64,000 nt of DNA from Nectonema munidae. Lineage: Eukaryota; Nematomorpha; Nectonematoida; Nectonematidae. The notes beneath the pieces are model-generated. The model saw only the letters and a program-made list of their open reading frames with translations, did no database searches and had not been told where the DNA came from. Positions 11,497 through 23,510 of the stretch are shown here, piece by piece. A program made the position numbers and the translations under genes. Numbering within the stretch: the first letter of the stretch is position 1; every line of letters begins with the position of its first letter. The stretch is taken from NCBI GenBank assembly GCA_030549495.1, contig JAUIRK010000977.1, positions 211,636 to 275,635 on the forward strand. Reading direction: 5' to 3'.

Positions 11497-13211
11497 GTAC
11501 CTTCAAATAGAGGGTATATCTTTGTTTTATTGATAGAGCTTGAATTGAATTGGAATTTTTCTTTCACATTTTGTATTTTATATGTAAACAGCACATCGCT
11601 ACAAATTTTATGGACTTATGAAATAGGATATTTTTCATCAGAATAATTTCAATATTTTTTTATAGTAAAGAGCAGCCTCTTTTTGAAAATCTACGTTACT
11701 GCTATGAAAGGTTTTCTGTAGAAGATCTGGCTTACCTAGGCTGCTTGTTATACATGGGCCAATCAACTTGTCGATGTAGAGTTTTTATTTTCCGATAAAA
11801 ATGGAGAACCTTTTCTGAAGGCAGCAATAAGCAGGGACATGTTTATTTTGGTTATGATTATAAAAGTAACAGAAATACTTGTGACAAACTATCACCTATA
11901 AGGTACTTGCACGATGAATTTTCCAAAAGTTGTCATAAGTATTGGTGTCCCAAGTACTATGTTACTATAGATGAGCAACTTGTGAAGTTTAGAGGAAGAT
12001 CGCCAATAAAAGTTTACGATCCCTCTAAACCAGGGAGATATGGCATGAAAGTATATCATATTGTGGACTCTGTTAGCTTTTATGTATTGTCAAGTGAAAT
12101 ATATGCTTCAGGATTGAGTGATAAAAGCTATTTCAAATCTAAAAATATTGTAAAAAGACTTGTAGCAATATCTAGTATACCAAAAGGTTGTGGAATTTAT
12201 GTTGATAGATTTTTTATGGCCCATGAGTTATGTTGTTGGGCGGTAGATCGTATACTCACGGTTTGTGGAACAGTTAGAGCAAACCGTAGATTTATGCCAC
12301 ATATAATTCTACCTTCATATCTCAAAGATTTAAATTTGGTAGATTGTGAGAGCAAATTTTTATATACAAAATACTCTTCGCTAATAGTTTACATCCCAAA
12401 AAAACATTCTGGTAAAGCATTTAGACCTGTTTATATAATGTCTAGCCAGTATCTTTCAGAAATTGAACTAGTCAGTAGTCAGAGAAAACACCAAACTATT
12501 TTAGCTAGAGATTATTCGTGCTACAGAAACTCAAGAAGATGGCCAATGGCGATTTTTACAAATTTATTTGACATCGCTGTAAATAATAGTTGGGTCATTA
12601 TGAAATCAAACATGCCAGAAAGGTATCCAAGTTTTAGAAAGGTGGACGAAAGTGTTTCATTAGAAGTTTGGCTCTACATCTAACTGAAAAGGCCATGCAA
12701 ATCAGATGCCAAAGTTCATCAACACGTGTTGGCACAAGAAATTTTTTATCTTTTTATGGTTTTGAAGCATCCAATCAACCAACTACATCACATGGAAGAG
12801 GTTATTGTTTCGTTTCAAATTGTAAACCAAGAAAAAGAAGTACAAGAAAGTGCATAAATGTCAAAGGCCTTTCACACAGTACTTATTTGCACAGAATGTA
12901 AAGACTCATAAACTTTCTAATCTTCAAATAAACCTTTTTTTCTTTTATCTTTTTCACACTTTTGTATAATAGAGTTTTTGAGAGTGAAATAATTGTTACC
13001 ATAATCAGAAATTATAAACATAAAATAAAAAACTTTATCGGAAAATGTGGAATTTTCAAAAAAAAATTAAAAATTGTAATTTTAGATAAAATATTTCTTC
13101 CATGGTTTGATTTTTTTGATAATCAAAAAGTAAAAAATATTTTAACGAAATTTTTGTTTGCTAGAAATTTTTTTACCTTTTTTGTAGATGGCGTTAAAAA
13201 AAATAGATTAA

Positions 13212-13341
13212 CCCATTTAAGACCAAGCAAAGCAGACGATATCTAAAAAAACGCAGACGATTTATATTCAAAGTCATTGGAAAAAGTAGACAAAGATGAA
13301 ATTACTTATGTTCTAAAATAGGAACATTGGTCGTAAATGGG
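13212..13341. mobile_element. piggyBac-type MITE, 130 bp, TTAA-flanked
   Basis: The ends are CCCATTTAAGACCAA and, inverted, CCCATTTACGACCAA (one mismatch). TTAA lies directly outside on each side (13208-13211 and 13342-13345). TTAA duplication with CCC-starting ends is specific to the piggyBac superfamily. It has no coding sequence and sits inside the 3' part of piggyBac A, so it is younger than that element. Confidence 0.85.
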
Positions 13342-13521
13342 TTAAACCATTTTCTCCAATTTTCAAACATAAAAATGTTATCACTTTATTTAGAATAATT
13401 CTACACGCGTAATTTCAAATTTGCATGTTAGATTCAATACAGGTTATCTATCTTTTTTTATGATTAAAATTACTTTCAAAATTGCTTTGTGAGTAAAACT
13501 CCCATCTGCGTCTTGCGAGGG

Positions 13522-15978
13522 TTAGAGGTCTTGTGTATTCTTCTCATATACTTGAATATATAACTTTTCGGATTGGACTGTCCGTGCACACATGAATGAA
13601 ATCAAAATAGCTCATCATTTACATTTTTATATTTTTTAAATAGCACTATCAGTATTCTTTCATTTTTTCCATTGTCCAATATAAAGGAATAAGAAAATCA
13701 AATTTTGTGTATTCCTTAACAAATGTAAGCTTGTAATAATACGATTAGAAAGTTATGTGAAGTATGGCTGCAATTAATTTTTTTATGAATTAATAAAAAA
13801 GTTGAAGGAGCTTGAGCCAGACACTAAAACAATGACAACACATTGCGAATCTATTAGGGGTAATTGAGACTGTATACTAAATCTTGGAGATTTGTTCACA
13901 ATAAAAGCTCACGGTGCAGAATGTGAAAGTAGAGGAAGCCTTGATCATTGTGCATTTAAACATTCAACCTTGACGAAAAAGATGAAAAATTATAACTCGT
14001 AGGCTGCATTGTTTGGCTAATTAAATATTAAATGACAAAATTTTCACGAGAGCTTGACAAAATTTTGTGCCATGAGGCAGTTTATGTGAGTATAAATACG
14101 ACGGTATCTAATCTACAAAATAACTATCCAAAATCTGAATAACTAACTTAGTTAGCACCTCTAAACTTTCAACTAATTGATTCACAAAGTAGGTTCTTGC
14201 TAACGTTAACTTCAAGAACTAATTCACACTATCTTATAAATAACAAACTTGAAAATACAGAACGAATTTTGTCAGTGCGAAAATGTCCTTTTTTCACAAT
14301 AATAATTTTACACTAATGTTTTTAACGATTTTTTACAAATGATTATATTGTCCATGATCAAAACATTCACTTCTTGTGAAAAACATTGTGATTGCAATTT
14401 AGTTTTAACAATCAAGAACTTTATTCCTATGTAGTTAAATTTGAATTCGTTGCAAGAACATATTATTCAATAATTTTGTGTTGAAAGAGCCAATGATATG
14501 AAAAAGTTTCAATTTCTAAAAATATATTTTTCAAAATGACAATATAGTGATTGTTCACATCACTACTCTAAGATTGAGATATATACAACTCAAAGATTGG
14601 AAATATAATTTTATGCAACTTATCAAAAAACAAATAAATGTATAAACGTCTCCAACGTGTGAATTGTGTCCTCAGAAACTCACGGCTCAAGCCTTTTCTC
14701 TCACATGACCGACTGACAGTTCATTTTAAAGTTTGCAACTGTTAATCAAGTTAATCTTATAACATCTGAATAGGGAAGTTGTCGAGTTTTTATTTTTTAC
14801 GAATAGCATTATGTATTTATGTCAAGGAGGACGATTAAGAAACTCATGGGCCTGTTGAATTAATATCTTGTGCATTATACGCTATTAAAATTTTGGTATA
14901 AAATGGAAAAAGCATTAAACTATAGAAGGTGGAATTACTTAATTTTTAAAACAAAGGAAAAAAGATCAATCTTGAAAAGAAGAAATTCAGTGTTTCTAGA
15001 AAAAAGTGAATCGTTTTTAAATAATGGAGGTGTAAAAGTATTATGGTAATGAAAATTTTAGGATATTTTTTGAAAAAAAATTGCCAGTCATTGTCAGTTC
15101 CCTCGACATTCACAGTCGGTGTTCAAGAGAGTCACAGCAGTTGACCATTTTATAGACCCTCTGAGAGTTGACTCTTTTAGTTTTGAGAACGCTTTATTTC
15201 CGATGATTTGTAGAATATTTGTGGTGCTAATAAATGTAGTTTTCTTCAAAGGATAGAGTTTCTTATGTTTTATTTGTAAGAAAATTTTGTTTTAGCTACA
15301 ATAGTATTAAGTATAGTTAAATAATTTGAATTACGAGAAAGATAACTGTAAAGAATTATCAAAATGTCATTTGGAGTTTACAGTTGACACTTCTAGATAT
15401 CAGACTGGGACTCCAAAGATTCCCCAGCGACTTCAAATTGTTAAAGATTGAAATGTAGATCCAACGCATATTTCTATCTTTAACTAAAGAAGAGCGGCTT
15501 ACTCCTTTTTCTTCTTCTTTGCCAACACGTTGTCTCAGAGTTGCGGGCCCTGCGCCCCAATTCCAAAAATTATGTCAAACAGGCAATAAGGCGTATTTTA
15601 CACGAAATTTCTCAATGACACGCGTCTCTTAGAGCCTCTAGCAGAAAATCTCTAAACCTGGCTTCTTGTGGTGGGGTTGTTTTTCAAAATGAATGATCTA
15701 GAGGCGAAATGCGAATAACTGGCGCACTAAGTTCTAGCTTGGTGTAAAAAAATTCGTCCTTGGATGATCTTTTGATGGCAGTTGTTTTAGGAGAAAATAA
15801 TTCGGATTTCAAATTACCACTGCTTGTGGGTTGGGTTCTTCGATGATCAAATGCTAATGATTAGAATACTGAAAACAAAATGGTAGGCTTTAGGAAGCGA
15901 ATCAGGTCATAAAATGAAGTTTTAAATTTGCTTACAAAAACTAAACATATTTTTTCGTTATTTAAATTCCTTAAAAAC
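13522..15978. other. No gene seen
   Basis: AT-rich sequence without recognisable transposon ends or exons. A 46-bp candidate at 15488-15533 (-), bounded by an AG and a GTAAGC, could be a small exon of the same gene as 15979-16258. It is too short to support. Confidence 0.35.
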
Positions 15979-16258
15979 CTTTTTTGAATGATGTTGTCTT
16001 CATCTTGGAAGAGATTGAGGTTCATACAGTGCAACATGGGCGGAGTGAAGAAGTTGTAGTCTTCGTAGACGGAACTTTTGAAGGATGGAAAATTGAGGTT
16101 AATGTGGTTGGAGAAGAGGCTGTTAGCGTTGGAGAGGGATTCCGCCTGCACACTCTGTCCTTCCCACTCGTTCTGGTGTTGCGAGCTGTTACCCGCTCCC
16201 TTCGACAACTCTTCTTTCTGCATCCTCAGTGCGAGTGCTGCGTGGCCAAGGGCATTTT
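15979..16258 (-). CDS. Probable host exon, protein not identified
   Basis: On the - strand an open frame of about 93 codons begins after a good acceptor (tctccttacag, exon from 16258) with ENALGHAALALRMQKEELSK. It runs through NEWEGQ, SNHINLNFPSFKSSV and FFTPPMLHCMNLNLF to DNIIQK. Codon third positions are rich in G and C (GCC, CTC, AAC, TTC), in sharp contrast to the surrounding AT-rich DNA, which argues for a selected host exon over a chance frame. The 3' boundary is uncertain: the donor at 15978 (AAAAG|gttttt) is weak. I recognise no domain. The Ser/Asn-rich, unstructured character would fit a regulatory protein, but that is only a guess. Neighbouring exons were not found. Confidence 0.45.
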
Positions 16259-18044
16259 CTGTAAGGAGACAATTTGACACGTTCTACAAATTCAATGCTC
16301 TCTTAGTTGCGTGTTACGAAAAACATTTTAAGGATAAACTTCTCCTATCAAAATCTATTAGGAAAAAATTAGTTTAGAGTAAATTTAGTAACTTGATTGT
16401 AGAATATACAAAACATTTATTAAAATTTTGAAGTTAAAGCAATGCCTCTAAGATGATCTAAATCATGATTGCACAATCTACTGACTGCTAACCTCAATCT
16501 TTACTACATCTGTTTTCTTTTATTATTATAACTCTTTCATTTTCACCTTCTTTACAGTGTAACTGTACACATACTTCCTATCTCACTACGCTCTCATGGA
16601 TGTCTAACCCACGTCTTTCCTTTTCTGTCTCAACTATGTCTTCATTTTCTTCTTTGCCTCTAATCTATACTGGAGACGTTGTTCTAAATGGTGAAGAATA
16701 TTTTCATCTACTTCATATAAGATTTCATTTTTTGTTATTTCTTTTTTATCTATAGTACGTTTTCGTCCTTCTTTTTATCAAATGCCCAATTTTTTCTATA
16801 TTTAGATTAAATCTTTTAATTAAATATATTTTAAGTAACTTTCACATTTTTAAAGATAGTTTTAAAATTCTTGAGTTTGTTTTTTTAAGTTTATTTCTGA
16901 GTAACTTTTATGATGACATACAATCAATAAAGGAAACAAAATGAAAAACGAAAATTTTAAGATCAGTGGTCTGCGAAATATTTACCGTTGAAATTTTTGG
17001 AAAACGGTGACTTCAAACAATTCCGGTAATTCCGATAAACTAAATGGAGAATATACGAATAGAAAAAAGTGAAGCTCAATGAAAAACTTTAAATAAGTCT
17101 TTTTAGAAAACAGAGACTTATACGAAGGTCTATATCATAGCTGAAAAGCTGACAAAGTAAAACAAAGCTTTTATCGGTGGACTAAGAATAGCTTTTGTTG
17201 AATATTGTTCAGAGAAAAGAAAGTTATTTGTGAAACTAGTTTATCTGGATATAAAATTCTTAGAAGAATACCTTTTTTAGCTTACAATGTTTCTGGAAAA
17301 ATGAGTAAAGTATAGCTTAAAATGAAAACCACAATTGCCAATCTTCTATTGCTTCTCAATTTTTGTTTTGAAGATGTGTCTTTAGTTGAGGATTTTTCTG
17401 GTAGAGCTCGATAGAACTTTATGCTTTCCAAGCTTTATGTTAAAAAAATTAATATTGATAGAAAATAAAGTGAGTTCCTAGACAAGAGATAGATCCCCAG
17501 CTCAAACTGACTAAAAATGCTTTTTTTTCATTTATCATTGCTTGATTCATGAGAAAAAACTGAATGTGTATGATCTAGTGACAAGGATAATTAAAAATTA
17601 AAGATTATTTGAATGTGTTTCGTAGCAACTATGAAGATTTAACTTATTTTTCTACATTTAGAGTCTATCGTCAAATAGAGATTTTCGTTAAACTGTTTTC
17701 CAATGCATTCTTCCCACAATACGAAAGCAAGTTTCTTTTTAGGCAATTTTCTTTCACTATTTGCTTTTAGGAAAATCTTGTTTGGAATTATATTTCACAA
17801 TTTCCAAACTATTTAGAGCAAGGTTTATTAACTTGTGTAATTTGTCCCCTTGTGTGTCAATAGATATTTTCAGAAGGTCACAGAAAATTCAGGACTCAAA
17901 AAGTATATATGGAGTATCTTGTAATTAAAAAATATTATTTAAAAGTAGCTTATGAGATTATATCCATTTTGTTAACATCAACGTATAAAAATACTTTAGT
18001 TTAAGCTCAACCTAACTCACAAGTATGGTTTTTTTATCTTTAGA
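16259..18044. other. No gene seen
   Basis: AT-rich, with short frames only. It may be intron or flank of the exon at 15979-16258. Confidence 0.35.
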
Positions 18045-18275
18045 TAAATTATATATGAACAAAAGTGCTGCTCGATATTATGGATGGCCTTAAAAATAAA
18101 AGTCACTATTTATTGGAAAACGTTTTTGGGGTATATTTGTGTTATTTTATGAAATAAGTCATAATATTGATATGATATCATAAATTTTGAATTAAAATTA
18201 AAGAAAAAGTAGAAAAGTAATCGACAAAACTGTTATAGAGTCCGTCAATGGTGTTAGAACAAAATTAATTTTAGG
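18045..18275. repeat. Dispersed repeat D1, copy 1
   Basis: This stretch matches 33755-33990 in the same orientation over about 230 bp. Shared landmarks are GAACAAAAGTGCTG, TTTATTGGAAA, AATATTGATATGATAT and a closing AGTC(C/T)GTCAA. There are no terminal repeats or coding potential. The family is unknown. Positions 18276-18439 hold nothing else. Confidence 0.65.
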
Positions 18276-18604
18276 AATAATACTGTGTAACCTCACCTAC
18301 CTATGTATTCACTTATAAACATGTAATATACGAAAACGCTTTTGACAACCTCATCTTTGATAAACTTTTTGTAACATAGAAAATAAAGGATTTATTTACC
18401 AGAAGTCTTGTATTAAAACTTGATCTCTATAGTCTAAACTTCATTTTATTACTTTATCTTCTTCTTTACACATTTATTAGCCCGTTTCTATACGGGGTCA
18501 CTGTTTGAGATAAGTCTCCTCTATCTCGCCATGTCTATCGCTATTTTGTAGTCAATATTGTGGTCGAGATTCTTCTTTTTGCCATCGGCTATAATACAGT
18601 TCTT

Positions 18605-19465
18605 CTATCTCATCTTGGGCCTTCCGCTCCTCCTTTTGTCAACCTTTTGTAAGTCCATCATCTTCCTTTCATTACAGTTCTCCCCTCTACAGCGAAAATG
18701 GCCAAACAATTTCAAGCGTTCTTCCTGCATCTTCCTGCTCACACTTACCACTTTTGCTGTTCCTCTTGTAACCTCGTTCTTTATTCTGTCTTCTCTCGTT
18801 ACTCCGCTCATCCACCTTAACATTTTCATTTTAGCCACTTCTAACTTCTTTTCATTTCTCTTCTTGTACAGTCTCTAGGCCATATAGCAGAGCAGGTCTC
18901 ACAATTGTTTTATATATTTTTCCTTTTAATTTCATAGGCATTCTTCTGACGTAGAAGACTCCCGATACATCGTGCCAGTTTTTCCATCCTGCTTGAATTC
19001 TTCTGTTTATTTCTATATCTTCGCTGCTATCCTCGATCACACTTGAATCAAGATATTTGAAGTTCTTTACTCCCTTTATTAGCTGTCCTTCTAGATTTAC
19101 ATTCCTCATGTTTTTATTTAGGTCTTGATCCTCATCTTCGTACTTCATCGCTAAGTATTCTATTTTTTTTGCTTATTCTTAGCCCTCAATTTCCAAACGC
19201 CATTCGTCAAGCCTTTCTTCTATTTCTTGACTTGTTTCATCGACTATTCAGATTATGCAATCTCCCACGGCAATTCTTTCCTTATTCCTTCTATCAATAC
19301 ATCCAACACTACGTTGTAGGGCAAGGGGCTAAATCTCGAGCCCTGGTGTAGGCCTATCGTAACATCATACTTCTCTGCTTTGCCTGCTACTGTTTTCACT
19401 GGCGTCTTAACACTTCTATACATCTCCATAATCAAACTAATATATTTCTATGGCACCGATTTGTT
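18605..19465 (-). pseudogene. LINE reverse transcriptase, C-terminal half and thumb
   Basis: From 19465 down the text reads RNKSVPEKYISLIMEMYRSV, then KTVAGKAEKYDVTIGLHQGS, RTE palm motifs. The YADD catalytic box expected after KELPWEIA is not present; stop-rich sequence follows. The frame at 18852-19148 carries GVKNFKYLDSS and YKTIVRPALLYGLET, and 18605-18838 carries AKMKMLRWMSGVTREDRIK, with GHFRC and RRSGRPKMR near its end. These are the typical C-terminal text of this LINE group. It is clearly non-functional. Confidence 0.85.
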
Positions 19466-19899
19466 TCTTAACCCTATTAGTGCTGGGGGGCGTAAAACGC
19501 CCCCCCCCTTGGCTAAAAATTTAATTGTAGAAAATTGGCTGAATGATATCCCTTCAAATTTTGTGACTTTTCCTAAAATCGCTAGCTGCATCTTTTGAAA
19601 CCATTTTCATGGTAGTTGAATGACCCCTTCATGTCCAAAACTGTCAATCAAAATAAAAAAATGTTATTTTTCAGCAAAATTTTGACATTATCTGTACTTA
19701 ACCTTATAACTTAGGATCTATATTATATAATACCCTGAAAAATTATAATTATATACAGTTTGGAACGCATAACACTTTATATATTTAACTTTTTCAATAA
19801 TCAAGGCTACTTTTTAGAAAATGTCAATCAAAATTTTGATTGATCAAAAATATATCTAATAAAATATACTTTCAAATTTTACATAAAATATATGTTTTT

Positions 19900-21130
19900 A
19901 TACTAAATCGGTCATGCTGTTTTCATTTCTGAACTCATTTTTTACATTTTGGATATGAAAATACCTATATGTGTTAATCAAATTTGCGGTTTACTTCTGA
20001 AAATTGTCTCCAAAAACATTCCTTCACATTTTACATAAAAACATATGTGTTATACTAAATCGGACATGCTGGTTTCATTTCTGGACTCATTTTTTACGTT
20101 TAGGATATGAAAATACCTATAAGTGTTCATTAAATTTGCGGTTTACTTCTAAAAATTGTCTCCAAATACATTCATTCAAATTTTACAATGAAATATATGT
20201 TTTATACCAAATCAACCATGCTGTTTTCATTTCTGAATTCATTTTTCACATTTAGAGGTTTTAAAATATCAGTCAAAATTTGCGGTTTACTTCTAAAAGC
20301 TATCTCCAAAAATATTCTATAAATTTTACATGAAATATTTGTTTTTATACCAAATCGATCATGCTGTTTTCATTTTTGAACTTATTTTTTACATTTAGGA
20401 TTTAGAAATACGTATAAGTATTAATCAAATTTGCGGTTTACTTCTGAAAATTGTCTCTAAAAATATTTTCTTGAAATATATGTTTTTATACCAAATCAAC
20501 CAAGCTAGTTTCATTTATGGACTCAATTTTTGCAGTTTGAATTTGAAAATACATATAAGTATCAATTAAATTTGCGTTTAGTTCTAAAATTTGTTTTTAT
20601 AGCAAATATATCATGATTTCATTTCTGAACACAGTTTTCGCATTTAGAGGTTTTACTGCTAGTGACAATCAAATTTGCGGTTTATGTTTGAAAACTATAT
20701 CCCAAAATATTCTCTCTAATTTTACATGAAATATATGTTTTTATACCAATTTGACCATGATAATTTTTATTTCTGAAATCATTTTTTGCATTTAGAGGTT
20801 TTAAATGTCTGAAAGTGTCAATAAATTTTCGATTTACGTCTAATGTCTGTAGAAATATTTTGAAATTTAAATAAAATATGTGTTTTTATGCCAAAAGGAA
20901 GATGCTGGTTTCATTTTTGGACTCAGGTTTGGCATTTATGGTTTTAAAATATCTGAAAGCTTGAATAAGATTTGCGGTTTACTTCTAGATACTGTTTTCA
21001 AAAATATTTTCAAAAAAATAAAATATCTGTTTTATACCAAATCGACTATGCTTATTTTATTTCTGTACTGGATTTTGGATAATACGGTTAAAAAATATCT
21101 CGAAGTCAATTGAATTAGTAATGTATGCCT
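19900..21130 (+). repeat. Satellite array A, about 8 units of 145-150 bp
   Basis: Units are marked by AAATTTGCGGTTTACTTCT at 19981, 20132, 20276, 20428 and further on, with AAATATATGTTTTTATACCA, a TTTCATTTCTGAACTCA-like stretch and AAAATACCTATAAGT. Units are diverged from one another, the last ones most. There is no coding sense: open frames here recur only because the period is regular. Confidence 0.85.
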
Positions 21131-22084
21131 AAAAAAGTTCTGTAAAAATGTCAAAAAATGGCCATATTAGGTATATAGTAAAAATATACTTTTTTTTTTG
21201 TATATTTTGGCTTATAATACTTTCTACAATCATCTTAGGTATGAAATATTTATTAAAAAAAAATAAAACGTATTATAAAATCTTTTGAAAATTTGTATGA
21301 GAGAAGGACAAGTTGAAAACTAATTGAAAAGAGAACATGTGATCAAAACAAATAATTAAAAAAATATGTATCTTGACTAAATGGAAGATCTACAATGTTC
21401 TAATGAACTAGGAAGTGGTTTAATTATATAAAATTAGATGCTTCAAAAAGATTTTGACTGTGAAAAAGAAGTTCCTCTTTTACAAATGAAAAATATTTAA
21501 ATCTATAGCTTATCATCTAGGATTACAGTTAACATTTATCTAAGATGTAGGAAATCTGAAAATTTAGAATAGGTCAGATTTATAAAAATCAAGGTGCCAA
21601 TATTGAGAATTTAGTCACTATCAAGATATTTTTAATTTAAATTGAATTTGTCCATCTTTTTCCTTTTGTGTCAAAGAGATAATTTTTTAGATAAGAACGT
21701 TGATAACTTTTTGTAATTGAACAATCAACATACGAATGATTCATCAGAAAAAATCCTTTGAAATAAGATTGGTTGACAAATATTCAGGCTGATAATAAAA
21801 TAACGATACTGATAAAAAAAAGTCTAAGATCATTAAGAAGATTCTTTAATCAGATGCTTTGAGAGGAAAAAAGTAATTTTATCCTTATAAAAAAATTTTC
21901 GAAAACATTGAAGAATATAAATTTCTAATAAAAAAGAGCTACCAAGAAAGGATCATCATGGAATGAATAGCAAAATTACATACTGTAAATTATAATATGA
22001 CGTAGAGACTACAAACCGATAACGAATTTGTAGCCAAAAAGATGGAGGTCCCATCTAGTTACATAAGTTACTGTAAAATGAAAT

Positions 22085-23510
22085 ATTTTTAGTGAATTAT
22101 AGATTTTTTTGACAGGTTTTATTGATTTCATAAAAAATGACATCACCATTAAATTCTACATACTTGAAATGTATAAAAAACTTTTTAAAAGAATAAAATT
22201 TTTAATTTTGACATGGGCTGTCATATTTAAATCATTGTCAGGTTTGACTAATTTTTATATAAAAAAAAAGGAATATAATCAGTAAACACAGCCTATTTGA
22301 AAATGGGTATATGTGTGTAAAAAACATTATATAATTATTTAGATAAAAATTTTTTTTTTTGAGATGAGTTGTCATATGTAAATCACTTTTTTGACAGGTT
22401 TGAATGATTTTCATAAAAAATGAATATCACCACTGAATTCAGCATATTTGAAAATGGGTATACATGTAAAAAACTTTATATACTTATTTAGATAAAAAGT
22501 TCCTTTTTGAGATGAGCTGTCACATTTAGATCAATTTTTTGACAGGTTTAATTGATTTTCATAAAAAATGAATATCACCACTGAATTCAGCATATTTGAA
22601 AATGGGTATATATGTGTAAAAAACTTCATATACTTATTTAGATAAAAAGTTCCTTTTTGAGATGAACTTTCACATTTAGATCAATTTTTTAACAGGTTTG
22701 ATTGATTTTCATAAAAAATGAATATCACCACTGAATTCAGCTTAATTGAAAATGGGTATAATGTGTAAAAAACTTTATATACTTATTTAGATAAAAAGTT
22801 CCTTTTGAGATGAGTTGTCACATTTAGATAAATTTTTTGACAGGTTTGATTGATTTTCATAAAAAATGAATATCACACTGAATTCAGCTTACTTGAAAAT
22901 GGGTATACATGTGTAAAAAACTTTATATAATTATTTAGATAAAAAGTTTCTTTTTTAGATGAGCTGTCACATTTAGATCAATTTTTTGACAGGTTTGATT
23001 GATTTTCATAAAAAATAAATATCACCACTGAATTCAGCATATTTGAAAATGGGTATACATGTGTAAAAAACTTTATATACTTATTTAGATAAAAGTTCCT
23101 TTTTGGATGAGCTGTCACATTTAGATCAATTTTCTGACAGGTTTGATTGATTTTCATAAAAAATGAATATCACCACTGAATTCAGCTTACTTGAAAATGG
23201 GTATACATGTGTAAAAAACTTTATATACTTTTTTAGATAAAAAGATCTTTTTTGAGATGAGCTGTCACATTTAGATCAATTTTTTGACAGGTTTGATTGA
23301 TTTTCATAAAAAATGAATATCACCACTGAATTCAGCATACTTGAAAATGGGTATACATGTGTAAAAAACTTTATATACTTATTTAGATAAAAAGTTCCTT
23401 TTTGAGATGAGCTGTCAAATATAAATTAATTTTTTGACAGGTTTGATTGATTTTGATAAAAAATGGACATCACCACTGAATTCAGCATCGTTGAAATATA
23501 TATGTAACAT
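22085..23510 (+). repeat. Satellite array B, about 10 units of 149 bp
   Basis: The word GACAGGTTTGATTGATTTTC or a close variant recurs at 22393, 22541, 22693, 22840, 22989, 23137, 23286 and 23438, with two more diverged units at the left edge. Each unit has CCACTGAATTCAGC, GAAAATGGGTATACATGTG and GAGATGAGCTGTCACA. Central units are nearly identical and edge units decayed, the pattern expected from unequal exchange. Confidence 0.9.

Larger units (their letters stand above)
10940..11664 (+). other. Possible intron of the piggyBac transposase, expanded by insertions
   Basis: Coding similarity stops at AATTACAG|GTATGA and resumes after TTTTTTTATAG just before the conserved CYERF block. In the related copy at 57150-58900 the same place holds GT...AG with only about 35 bp between (57542-57576). 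Reading frames do not join cleanly in either copy, so a decayed intron and a simple loss of frame both remain possible. Confidence 0.35.
10594..12901 (+). pseudogene. piggyBac transposase remnant
   Basis: The N-terminal acidic part (MSSYNSESSSDESS) starts at 10594 and has an in-frame stop. It continues through FHLFFAQNLILYIFECT, typical of the start of the DDE_Tnp_1_7 family, to about 10940. After the nested insertions comes PLFENLRYCYERFSVEDLAY (from about 11670). A long open frame at 11907-12683 then carries VTIDEQLVKFRGRSP (first catalytic Asp) and GCGIYVDRFF (second). The block holding the third catalytic Asp (the GVD motif) is absent: the text jumps from HQTI to LARDYSCYRNSRRWPMAIF, whereas the relative at 58436-58520 has a GVD block there. 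A Cys-rich tail (CFVSNCKPRKR) follows at 12668-12901 in another frame. The copy is inactive. Confidence 0.85.
10123..13521 (+). mobile_element. piggyBac transposon A, with nested insertions
   Basis: The ends are inverted copies of CCCTCGCAAGAC, both followed by GGGAGTTTTACTC. The subterminal motif begins 46 bp in from the left end but only 18 bp in from the right, a 28-bp offset. Canonical piggyBac ends differ in the same way (31-bp versus 3-bp spacer). The flanks no longer read TTAA: the right side is TTAG and the left is not recognisable. The element contains a transposase remnant, a short inverted-repeat element (11001-11143), a hAT end (to 11496) and a TTAA-flanked MITE (13212-13341). Confidence 0.85.

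Noticed and set aside
18558-18878. Plus-strand open frame of 106 codons
   Set aside because: It is antisense to the LINE C-terminal coding text on the minus strand.
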